This document shows, one piece after another, positions 9,001-16,232 of a stretch of DNA of 64,000 bases (positions within the stretch are counted from its first letter, which is position 1; each line of letters begins with the position of its first letter). Under the pieces are notes generated by a model. The model was not told the origin of the DNA and did not search any database. It saw only the letters and a program-made list of their open reading frames with translations. The position numbers and the translations under genes were made by a program. Source of the stretch: Paraburkholderia acidipaludis NBRC 101816 (GTDB lineage Bacteria > Pseudomonadota > Gammaproteobacteria > Burkholderiales > Burkholderiaceae); NCBI RefSeq assembly GCF_000684975.1, contig NZ_BAXZ01000004.1, positions 124,001 through 188,000 of the forward strand, given 5' to 3'.

Positions 9001-9426
9001 TTAGGCGAGCGTGAGCGTCACGTCGATGTTGCCGCGCGTGGCATTCGAGTAGGGGCAGACAACGTGCGCCTTGTCGATCAAGGCCTGGGCGGCGTCGCGC
9101 GCCATGCCGGGCAGCGCGATCTTCAACTCGACTTCGATGCCGAAGCCGTTCGGGATCGCCCCGATTCCCACGCTGCCGTCGATCGACACGTCGGCCGGAA
9201 GCGCGATCTTGTCGCGCGCGGCGACGAACTTCATCGCGCCGATGAAGCAGGCGCTGTAGCCGGCTGCGAACAACTGCTCGGGATTGGCGCCGGCGCCGCC
9301 CGCACCGCCCAGCTCGCGCGGGGTGGTCAGCTTGACGTCCAGGCTGCTCTCCGGCACGACGGCGCGGCCGTCGCGACCGCCGGTGGCACGGGCATGGGCG
9401 CGGTAGAGAACGTTTTCGATCGACAT
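9001..9426 (-). CDS. ohr: Organic hydroperoxide resistance protein (OsmC/Ohr family)
   Basis: A 141-residue thiol peroxidase that reduces organic and lipid hydroperoxides. Both family cysteines are present, Cys60 in AAGYSACFIGA and Cys124 in HVVCPYS, and NPEQLFAAGYSACF is a classic Ohr signature. The ATG at 9426 (MSIENVLYRA) matches the normal Ohr N-terminus; an ATG at 9462 would add 12 residues. Three copies of a TATCTA-N4-TAGATA palindrome lie upstream and probably bind an OhrR/MarR-type repressor, but no such regulator gene is beside it. Confidence 0.95.
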   Translation of the reverse strand: MSIENVLYRAHARATGGRDGRAVVPESSLDVKLTTPRELGGAGGAGANPEQLFAAGYSACFIGAMKFVAARDKIALPADVSIDGSVGIGAIPNGFGIEVELKIALPGMARDAAQALIDKAHVVCPYSNATRGNIDVTLTLA

Positions 9427-9464
9427 GATGGGGTTCCTTTTTTCGATGATGGGACTGATCATGC

Positions 9465-9615
9465 ATATCTATCTACTAGGTGATAGATATGCCGGCCTAA
9501 AAAATGGGCTTTCGCCCTCGCTTGCTTAAATTTATCTATTACTAGATAGATGTCACTGTGGAAACTCGCCGTCCATGCTTGCTTCCATGGCTCGAACTTT
9601 ATCTATCGGTAGATA
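9465..9615. promoter_or_regulatory. Triple palindromic operator upstream of ohr
   Basis: Three related palindromes occur in this stretch. The copies at 9533-9548 and 9600-9615 read TATCTA-N4-TAGATA exactly. The copy nearest ohr, at 9470-9485, is imperfect in that frame but lies inside a larger repeat with 9-bp arms (9465-9473 with 9482-9490). Their starts are 63 and 67 bp apart, close to whole numbers of helical turns. A dimeric repressor sensing peroxides is the likely ligand, by analogy with other ohr genes. Confidence 0.7.
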
Positions 9616-9667
9616 GAAAGTCAAGAACTATTTTTAGGTCGCCGAGCCGCCGCGAGGCCGGCCGATA

Positions 9668-9889
9668 TCAGGCAGATGTTTGGTTCGACGCCTCGCCGCC
9701 TTGCACGCTATACCGCGCCAGCGCCGCCATATAGCAGCGGTGAGCATCGTTGTGCTCGCGGATCAACGCCATGATCCGATTGTCGTCCGGCATGTCGAAA
9801 AGCAGCGGCTGAACCTCGCGGTTCAGTTTTTCTCCTGCGAGCATCCAGGCTTCGTGGGCGGCGATAAATGCCTGCTTGTGTGAATCCAT
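9668..9889 (-). CDS. Small hypothetical protein
   Basis: A 73-residue, probably all-helical soluble protein (MDSHKQAFIAAHEAWMLAGEK at its start) without signal peptide or membrane segment. Two amphipathic helices are suggested, around residues 5-30 and 36-60. No family was recognised. It lies between the ohr operators and the PhnD-like gene, on the same strand as ohr but upstream of its operators, so it is a separate transcription unit. Confidence 0.55.
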   Translation of the reverse strand: MDSHKQAFIAAHEAWMLAGEKLNREVQPLLFDMPDDNRIMALIREHNDAHRCYMAALARYSVQGGEASNQTSA

Positions 9890-10007
9890 CGAATTCGGCT
9901 CTTCAGTCAGGAGCGTTAATCATTCAGTCCAGCCACGGGCCGGTGCTCTGCGGCGGACGCGATTATAGCTTGGGCCAGGCGTCCTGGCAGGGTGTTGGAG
10001 CGACCAC

Positions 10008-10835
10008 TCAATTTAACCTGGGATAACCGAACGATGTTGCTGTATTCGCCATTGCCTCGATCGTGTCGTAGTCGTCGCGCGCGAGCCGCGCGAAGCCGCG
10101 CAGGCGCAGGAAGCGCGCTCGCTCGGGGTCGGCCGCGTGGGCCGCATCGAGTGCGTTGCGCAACAGCGCGGCTTGCCGTTCGTCGAGCGTGCGCGATGCA
10201 ATGAAGGGCAGGCCAGGCGCGGACGCCGTCATGTCGACGACCTTCACGCCGGCGAGCAGATCCGGGCTTGCGTCGCGCAGCAGTGCGAGCGTGACGCAGT
10301 CGATGGCGGCGACGTCCGCCTGGCCGCCGGAGACTGCGCGCAGCGAGGCGAGGTGCGATCCGGTCCACGCAACCGAAGCGAAGAAGCGGCCTTCGCTCGC
10401 ATGCGGCGCCACGGCGTGACGCAAGGCATTCATGCCGCTATGCGAGTCCTCGCCGTTGCAGGCAGCGTGTAAGCCACGGCAGGCCGCAAGGCTCGCTGCG
10501 CCGCGCGCCCACGCCGTGGCGGAGACGACGATGGCGCTGCAATAGCGCGGCCCTTCGCAGCCTTCGGCCTCGAACATGGGGGTTGCGATCAGATGGACCG
10601 TGTCGGCGAGGCCCAGCACGCGATACGGAAAGCCGCAGGTCTGCGAGAGCAGCAGGTTGTCGCGGCGCCAGAGCACCGTCAGGTCACCGAAGGGTTCGTC
10701 GAGGATCGTCGCATCTGCCACGCCGCCGCCCGTGCGAGCGAACACGTCGAGCGCATCGCGCAGCAGCGCGCGCCACGACTGCGCATGTCGCGGCGTCACG
10801 TTGTACATCGGCAGGGCGGCGATCCATGGGCTCAT
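10008..10835 (-). CDS. PhnD-like phosphate/phosphonate-binding-fold protein
   Basis: A 275-residue protein with the type II periplasmic-binding fold of the PhnD family. It begins WIAALPMYNVTP and has TILDEPFGDLTVLW, SQTCGFPYRV and AWTGSHLASLRAVSGGQADVAAIDCVT, the last being the ligand-binding Ser/Thr/Asp stretch seen in PhnD-like proteins. No signal peptide is visible, so it may be cytoplasmic, or may belong to the group of PhnD-like proteins with other roles. No ABC permease or ATPase is adjacent. Confidence 0.8.
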   Translation of the reverse strand: MSPWIAALPMYNVTPRHAQSWRALLRDALDVFARTGGGVADATILDEPFGDLTVLWRRDNLLLSQTCGFPYRVLGLADTVHLIATPMFEAEGCEGPRYCSAIVVSATAWARGAASLAACRGLHAACNGEDSHSGMNALRHAVAPHASEGRFFASVAWTGSHLASLRAVSGGQADVAAIDCVTLALLRDASPDLLAGVKVVDMTASAPGLPFIASRTLDERQAALLRNALDAAHAADPERARFLRLRGFARLARDDYDTIEAMANTATSFGYPRLN

Positions 10836-11033
10836 GCGGCCATTCTACGATGGCGGGAAAGCGGGTCGGAAGGGGCGCGATCAGTTCGGTCAGCGCGATA
10901 AGCAAATGCGAATCCGTTGTTTGGCCGGGTGACTTGTTTTGGTTATGGTGAGTGGCCCGGATTGCGCACGGTGGACCCCACGTGTTCCGACGCCTTCCGG
11001 GTTTTCCGTTTCTTCGTGCCCGTCAACAGGAAC

Positions 11034-11606
11034 ATGGCTGAGTATTTCGACGTCGATCATGCCCGCGAAATCGCCTCGCTGGCGGCGCGGTTCACCGCGC
11101 GCACCGAATGGCCGACCTGGCCCGCGCTCGGGCTCGCGATGGTCCGCTCGCTGTACGAGCATCGTGCGGCGCGCCACCCCAAGGCGCGTATCGCCATCAA
11201 CGAGGCGGGGCCGCTCATGCGCCTGCTATTCCTGAACAACAACTACCACCTCGTGCACCACGACCTGCCTGCGTTGCCGTGGTTTCATCTGCCGCACGCT
11301 TATCGGATGCGCCGCGAAGCCTACCGGCGCAAGTGCGGCGGCTTCGTGATCGGCGGCTACGGCGCGCTGCTCCGGCGTTACGCGTGGCGGCCGACCGATG
11401 CGCCCGAGCATCCTTTCGCCGGCAACGCGGCGACGCTTGCCGCGGAGCGCGAGGTACGCATTGGCCCGCCGTCACGCGCCGCCCCGACGGCGTGCTGCGC
11501 GGCTATGAGACCGAACTCGCCACGCGGCGCGCGCTGGCGATGCTTGCGCGACGCTAACGCCGCCCGTTCCTTTCTACTACTAAAGGAGGTCCGATCTAAC
11601 GACTGA
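11034..11606 (+). pseudogene. Fatty acid desaturase with the middle deleted
   Basis: The frame starts with a good SD (AACAGG) before ATG 11034. The first ~37 residues (SLAARFTARTEWPTW) look like the N-terminus of a membrane fatty acid desaturase. The text then jumps at about residue 45 to YEHRAARHPKARIAINE and LLFLNNNYHLVHHDLPALPWF, which is the third histidine box (HLVHH) and C-terminal part of that family. The first two histidine boxes and both membrane hairpins, perhaps 150 residues, are absent. After EHPFAGNAATLAAE the frame reads Arg/Pro-rich nonsense, while another frame gives RPDGVLRGYETELATRRA, so a frameshift or second junction is likely. It cannot be an active desaturase. Confidence 0.7.
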
Positions 11607-11711
11607 AAACGTGCAAAAAACAGTAGTTTTCACTGTCGTGCCTGCTCTGGCATAGCCCGCACAATCACAGGCGCGGCATTGCCAGGACGTGCCGCCTTCG
11701 ACCTCGGGGCA

Positions 11712-12290
11712 ATGATGAGAACCGGCGCAGCAAGCAGGCCAGTCGCGACACCGAAGACCACCAGAACGCAAACCCGCGTGACCACCCGGCTCGCGCCAGG
11801 CTTCGGCATCGTGCTCGCGATGCTCGTGGCGCTCTCCGTGGTCGGCATGAGCGGCATGACCCGCATTCGCGACAAACTCGACGAAATCGTCCACGTCCAC
11901 AACGCCGAAACGATGCGCGCCACCAACCTGCGCGACGCCGTGAGCGGCATTGCCATCGCGATCCGCAACATGGCGGTGATGACCAACGACGGCGACGTGC
12001 GCGCGGAAGTCGGGCACCGTTTCACGCTGGACATGGGCCAGTGGGGTCTGCAGCCATGCATGGTCATTGCCGTGGAATCCGAACGGTTGTTGTCCTATTC
12101 ATTTGCACCCGGCATGCTGGACACGACGATCACATGGCGGCTCGCCGCCGAAGAAAGCGGAACGCGCCTGTCACTCGAACATAAAGGCTTCGATCTCGAT
12201 TCGCCGCCCGGCAAGGCGGCATTTCACGGCATGGGCGGCGGCTGGCCCGCCGTCCTCGCACGGTTCGAAGGCACCCTGGCCGAGGCTTGA
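11712..12290 (+). pseudogene. Chimera: chemoreceptor N-terminus joined to an SRPBCC C-terminus
   Basis: One open frame joins two unrelated gene ends. Residues ~20-100 (TTRLAPGFGIVLAMLVALSV, then a helical DEIVHVHNAETMRATNLRD and IAIRNMAVMTND) are the membrane anchor and start of the four-helix sensor of a methyl-accepting chemotaxis protein. From about nt 12010 the protein becomes the C-terminal half of an AHSA1/SRPBCC protein: VGHRFTLDMGQWGLQPC, then LDTTITWRLAAEESGTRLSLEHKGFDLDSP and a GMGGGWPAVL end. The signalling domain of the receptor and the N-terminal half of the SRPBCC protein are missing. A deletion that happened to keep frame explains this best. The product could still be made but has no clear role. 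Confidence 0.7.
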
Positions 12291-12294
12291 CGGA

Positions 12295-13677
12295 TCAGGC
12301 GGGCCGGGATGCGTGTCCGCTGTCGCCCAGCGCTCGTGCTTCGTCGTATTCCCGCGAAATGTCCTTGTTCGTGTGGTCGCCCATTCGCCAGACGGCAAAG
12401 AGGCTGACCACCGCGCACGCGAGTATATAGGCCGCGATCGCGTAGCCGGAACGGTAGTACGCGAAGAGCGCGGTCGCGATCAACGGCGCGGGACCGCCGG
12501 CGATCACGGAAGCCAATTGATAGCCCAGCGACGCGCCGCTGTATCGCAGCCGCCCCGTGAACGACTCGGCGATCAGCGCGGCCTGCGGACCATAGACCAT
12601 GGCGTGCGGCACCAGCGAAAGCACGATGGCCGTGAAGATCCACGCCGGATTGCGCGTGTCGACCATGGCAAAAAAGAAGAAACCGAATACGCCGACGGCA
12701 GCGGCGCCGATCATGTACATTCGCTTGCGTCCGATCAGGTCGGACAGGTGGCCAAAGAGCGGAATGGTCACGAATTCCAGCACGGAAGCCGCCAGCACGG
12801 CCGTCAGCATGAGATCGCGCGAGGCGCCGAGCGTCCTGATGCCGTAAGTGAAGATGAAGGCCGTGAAGATGTAGAACGGCGCCTGTTCGACCATGCGCGC
12901 GAAGGCGGAAAGAAGAATGTCTTTCGGCTGGCGGCGTATGACTTCGAGGGTTGGCGTCTTTTCGATCTTGTGCTCGGCGAGGAGCCTCGCGAAAAGAGGT
13001 GTTTCTAGGATGTTCAGACGGATGTAGAGGCCGATTGCGACCAGCACGATGCTCAGGATGAACGGCACGCGCCAGCCCCAGGTGAGGAAATTGCTGCCGG
13101 AGATCTGGCTCATGGCCAGAACCGCGAGGTTGGCGAGGAACAGGCCCGCCGGCACGCCGAATTGCGGCCAGGAGGCGACGAAGCCGCGGTGCGCATTGGT
13201 GCGGGCCCACTCCATCGACATCAGGACCGAACCGCCCCACTCGCCGCCGACGCCCACGCCCTGGATGAACCGCAACACAGTGAGCAGGACGGCGCCCCAG
13301 ATGCCGATCGACGCATACGCAGGAACAAAGGCCACGGCGAACGTGGCGAGCCCCATCAATAGCAGCGTGCCGATCAGCGTGGCCTTGCGGCCGATCCGGT
13401 CGCCATAGTGGCCGAACAGGGCGGCGCCGAACGGCCGTGCGATGAAGCCGACGGCGTAGATCAGGAAGGCCTGCAGGGTGCCGACGAGCGGGTCGGATTC
13501 GGGAAAGTACAGTTTGGCGAAGACGAGCCCCGTGACCGTACTGTAGAGGAAGAAGTCGTACCACTCTATCGTCGTGCCGACCGTGCCGGCAATCACCGCG
13601 CGGCGCATCTGGCGGTGGGCCTCTTCTTCCGGTAGGAGCATGGCTCCCGAGCGTTCGTCAGTTCGCTTGTCAGTCAT
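12295..13677 (-). CDS. MHS-family MFS transporter (metabolite:proton symporter)
   Basis: A 460-residue carrier with about 12 membrane segments. The MFS loop 2-3 motif GDRIGRKATLIGTLLLMG is clear, as is the N-terminal TIEWYDFFLYSTVTGLVFAKLYFP of the metabolite:H+ symporter group (ProP/KgtP/ShiA-like). A second RKR-type loop, SDLIGRKRMYMIG, lies between segments 8 and 9. The ATG at 13677 follows a perfect GGAGGT. Substrates in this group are mono- and dicarboxylates, betaines or aromatic acids; none can be chosen here. It is transcribed alone. Confidence 0.9.
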   Translation of the reverse strand: MTDKRTDERSGAMLLPEEEAHRQMRRAVIAGTVGTTIEWYDFFLYSTVTGLVFAKLYFPESDPLVGTLQAFLIYAVGFIARPFGAALFGHYGDRIGRKATLIGTLLLMGLATFAVAFVPAYASIGIWGAVLLTVLRFIQGVGVGGEWGGSVLMSMEWARTNAHRGFVASWPQFGVPAGLFLANLAVLAMSQISGSNFLTWGWRVPFILSIVLVAIGLYIRLNILETPLFARLLAEHKIEKTPTLEVIRRQPKDILLSAFARMVEQAPFYIFTAFIFTYGIRTLGASRDLMLTAVLAASVLEFVTIPLFGHLSDLIGRKRMYMIGAAAVGVFGFFFFAMVDTRNPAWIFTAIVLSLVPHAMVYGPQAALIAESFTGRLRYSGASLGYQLASVIAGGPAPLIATALFAYYRSGYAIAAYILACAVVSLFAVWRMGDHTNKDISREYDEARALGDSGHASRPA

Positions 13678-13843
13678 CTGGCACCTCCAGAGCACAGGAG
13701 CCACATGATCCATAGACAGATTTTTCGGTGCATGGTTCTGGCAACGCTCAGGAGTCCGGTCTTGTCTGCAGATACCGTTCAACGGCTGTCTGCGGCAAGC
13801 CCGGAGGGCGATGCACATTTGCCGGATCGGGCAGGCCTGGGGT

Positions 13844-14128
13844 TTACCACCGCAATGAGCAGGAATACTCATTACTCCACGTTCCGTCGTTGCATCGCTG
13901 GCAGAGGTACTGCGGACATCCGGTAACCGTCTGGCCCGGGATGGCGCACCGGTGCACGATGGTGCTGTCCGCGACCAGGCTGCCGTCCGGAGTCTGGCAA
14001 GAGCCGGCCGGTTTGACGGCGGCGCTCTGAGAGGCTTGCGGCGCGGACCCTCCCACCTGTGCGCAAGCGGCGAGGGCGGTGCAAATGCCGAGGGTAGACC
14101 AAAGCTTCAAGCACCGAACGGATGACAT
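13844..14128 (-). CDS. Small Cys-rich lipoprotein
   Basis: A 94-residue protein with a lipoprotein signal (MSSVRCLKLWSTLGICTALAAC, lipobox LAAC at about residues 19-22), then a Ser/Ala-rich linker and a compact C-terminal domain with five cysteines (SCQTPDG, HRCAIPGQTVTGCPQYLCQRC). The cysteines could form disulfides or hold a metal. The ATG at 14128 sits 5 nt after a perfect GGAGGT. No family was recognised. Confidence 0.7.
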   Translation of the reverse strand: MSSVRCLKLWSTLGICTALAACAQVGGSAPQASQSAAVKPAGSCQTPDGSLVADSTIVHRCAIPGQTVTGCPQYLCQRCNDGTWSNEYSCSLRW

Positions 14129-14232
14129 GGCGCACCTCCAGTGGGTAGTCTCATCACCTACCCTGACCAACGGGATAATGCTACTCCCGCGGTGCGCTCA
14201 CGGTACTTTCCGCCCATCCAAAGCGAGCCCGC

Positions 14233-14261
14233 AAAAAAGAAGGCCCGCCTGCTGGCGGGCC
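14233..14261 (-). terminator. Intrinsic terminator
   Basis: GGCCCGCC and GGCGGGCC (14242-14249, 14254-14261) form an 8-bp stem with a 4-nt loop. Read on the minus strand it is followed by TTCTTTTTT. It ends the small gene at 14331-14561. Confidence 0.8.
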
Positions 14262-14330
14262 GATCCATGCTCGGGTGACATGGCGGGAAACGGGTAGGCA
14301 TGCAGGACGTGCCGTGCATGCCGCTTGCAC

Positions 14331-14561
14331 TCAGGCCGCGCTGCAAACCTCGCTACGCGTGGCGGTCAGAATGCGTTCGATCTGGTTCATCAGTGCGTCG
14401 ATCGTGCGAAATTGGGCGTGCGAAAGCTGAGCGCTGTCGAGCAGGCTCGAGAGGCGCCGATACCAGTAATCCGGGGTCAAGATCGGAACGCCGCTGGCAG
14501 TCTCCAGTGACGGAATCATGACTCGCGTGATATGCGCGATTTCCTGGTCGATGAGTCTCAT
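14331..14561 (-). CDS. Small hypothetical protein
   Basis: A 76-residue helical protein (MRLIDQEIAHITRVMIPSLE at the start, LSHAQFRTIDALMNQIERIL in the second half) without signal peptide. A proper intrinsic terminator lies just downstream, supporting a real transcript. Only a weak GGGG lies before the ATG at 14561, and an alternative start exists at 14579. No family was recognised. Confidence 0.55.
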   Translation of the reverse strand: MRLIDQEIAHITRVMIPSLETASGVPILTPDYWYRRLSSLLDSAQLSHAQFRTIDALMNQIERILTATRSEVCSAA

Positions 14562-14736
14562 GAATGCCCCGCGATGCAAGTTCGGTCTTATATGTCCAGC
14601 TTCAATACCACTCTAGCCATCTGTTTCGGGCTGCATAGCTATCCGATCAGATAGGTCGGGCAATCCCCGGACGCGCGCCTTCCATTTTCTGAAAGGCGCT
14701 GTAAAGAAGATGAAAATATGGCGCGCGCGAAATTGC

Positions 14737-14928
14737 TTAGTGGTGCCATCCGCCGCCCCAGCCGCCGCCCCACCCGCCGACGTAGCCAACGCCGACGCTG
14801 ACGCTCGGCGCCGCATAGTAGCCCGGGTAGTAACCGTACGCCGGTGCCGGCGCATAGGCGTAGGGTGGGGCAACCACGCATCCCGCGAGTCCCGCGATCA
14901 ATGACAGTGCAAAGAAGAGTTTGATCAT
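14737..14928 (-). CDS. Short Gly/Tyr-rich lipoprotein
   Basis: A 63-residue lipoprotein: signal MIKLFFALSLIAGLAGC with lipobox LAGC (residues 14-17), then a Pro/Ala/Tyr-rich segment (PYAYAPAPAYGYYPGYY) and a Gly/Trp-rich end. Such low-complexity envelope lipoproteins are common in Burkholderia and are often annotated as hypothetical. It has no neighbours in the same transcription unit. Confidence 0.7.
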   Translation of the reverse strand: MIKLFFALSLIAGLAGCVVAPPYAYAPAPAYGYYPGYYAAPSVSVGVGYVGGWGGGWGGGWHH

Positions 14929-14997
14929 GATGTTTCTCCGACCATTCCATTCTCTGCTACCGGCCCGTTTTTATGCGCAACGATGTGTGTCGAAAAA

Positions 14998-15150
14998 TTA
15001 CTTTGCGTTTGCGCCGGTCGGGTCACACGCCTGACCTATGACGAGTCGATGACCGTCGGGTGTCGCGAGTGTCATCTCGCGCATGCCGTGGGGCTGGTCC
15101 GTGGGCGCCGCGAGCACGACGAAGCGCGGATCTTCGGCAGCGATTGTCAT
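14998..15150 (-). pseudogene. Remnant of a glyoxalase/VOC-family protein
   Basis: The last ~45 codons of an open frame read DPRFVVLAAPTDQPHGMREM followed by TLATPDGHRLVIGQ, which is the C-terminal beta-strand pair and PDGHRL signature of the vicinal-oxygen-chelate fold. The upstream two thirds of such a protein are absent. It therefore looks like a truncated gene end in the same decayed stretch as the desaturase and chemoreceptor fragments. Apart from this remnant and the operator at its upstream edge, the 330 bp between 14928 and 15257 shows only promoter sequence. Confidence 0.5.
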
Positions 15151-15184
15151 TCGCGCCACCCTACAAACCCTAACAAATACCAAA

Positions 15185-15197
15185 GTTGTTTGACAAC
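15185..15197. promoter_or_regulatory. Operator GTTGT-N3-ACAAC (site 1)
   Basis: A perfect 13-bp palindrome with a TTG centre, 60 bp before the DapA-like gene. The same sequence, or close variants, lies before other units of the block, and a FadR-type regulator at 29326 is the likely ligand. Confidence 0.7.
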
Positions 15198-15256
15198 AAT
15201 GGGGGTGACTGCTACTGTGCGATCTATCGACAACCCACTAATCCGCACGAGGCCTC

Positions 15257-16195
15257 ATGAACGTGTCCCCGATTGCCGAGAGCGAATTTGCCTCGACCGT
15301 GATGGCTGTGCCGCCGCTGGCACGCCGCTCCGACCTGACGCTCGACGTCGAAGAAAACCGTCGGCTGATCCGTCACATGGAGGCCGGCGGCATCCGCACG
15401 CTGCTCTATGGCGGCAATGCCAATCTCTATCACGTCGCCGTCAGCGAATACCGCGAGTTGCTTGACATGCTCGCCGACCTGACCGGGCCGCAAACGCGCG
15501 TGATTCCCGCCATCGGTCCTGACTTCGGCAAGATGCTCGACCAGGCGCGCATTCTCGCGCAGACCTCGTACCAGACCGCGATGGTGCTGCCGCTCGGCGG
15601 CTTCACCACGCCGGCCGGCGTCGAGGCGGGCCTGAAGCGTATCAGCGACACGGCGGGCATTCCGCTCACGCTCTATGTCAAGAGCGAAGACTACGTGGAT
15701 GTCGACACGCTCGCGCGCCTCGTCGAGAGCGGCACGCTGGCCGCCGTGAAGTACGCGATCGTGCGCCAGGATCCCGCGAACGATCCTTACCTGCGCCGCC
15801 TGCTCGAGCGGGTGCCGGCCTCGAAGGTGGTCTCGGGCATGGGGGAGCGTCCGGCGCTCGTCCACGTGCGCGACTTCGGCCTCGCCGCCTGGACCACGGG
15901 CTCGGGCTGCATCGCGCCGCGCGCCGTGATGGGGCTCCTCGCTGCCGCGAAGGCGGGCCGCGCGGAAGATGCGCAGCGTCTGTACGACCACTTCATGCCG
16001 CTCGAAACGCTGCGCGACGACATCTCGCTGATCCGCGTGCTGCATGACGCCGTGACGCTCTCCGGCATCGGCAACATGGGTCCGATCCTGCCGCTCCTGA
16101 GCGGTTCGCCCGAGTCGGCGCTGCCCGCCATCGAGCAGGCCGCCCGTGCGCTGCTCGCGTTCGAAAACTCGCTCGCGCAGGCGGCGTGCGCGTAA
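15257..16195 (+). CDS. DapA-family sugar-acid dehydratase/aldolase
   Basis: A 312-residue TIM-barrel enzyme of the dihydrodipicolinate-synthase family. The Schiff-base lysine (Lys165 in LAAVKYAIV) and the proton-relay tyrosine (Tyr140 in IPLTLYVKSE) are present. The usual GTTGE loop is replaced by GGNANLY. Next to a 2-oxoglutarate-semialdehyde dehydrogenase and an IlvD/Edd dehydratase, it most likely dehydrates and decarboxylates (hexarate branch), or dehydrates (pentonate branch), a 2-keto-3-deoxy sugar acid to 2-oxoglutarate semialdehyde. A simple aldolase is the alternative. It is first in a two-gene unit behind an operator. Confidence 0.8.
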   Translation: MNVSPIAESEFASTVMAVPPLARRSDLTLDVEENRRLIRHMEAGGIRTLLYGGNANLYHVAVSEYRELLDMLADLTGPQTRVIPAIGPDFGKMLDQARILAQTSYQTAMVLPLGGFTTPAGVEAGLKRISDTAGIPLTLYVKSEDYVDVDTLARLVESGTLAAVKYAIVRQDPANDPYLRRLLERVPASKVVSGMGERPALVHVRDFGLAAWTTGSGCIAPRAVMGLLAAAKAGRAEDAQRLYDHFMPLETLRDDISLIRVLHDAVTLSGIGNMGPILPLLSGSPESALPAIEQAARALLAFENSLAQAACA

Positions 16196-16232
16196 CGCGC
16201 ACGTGTCCGTCAAAGGAATTCACGGAGCGAAC

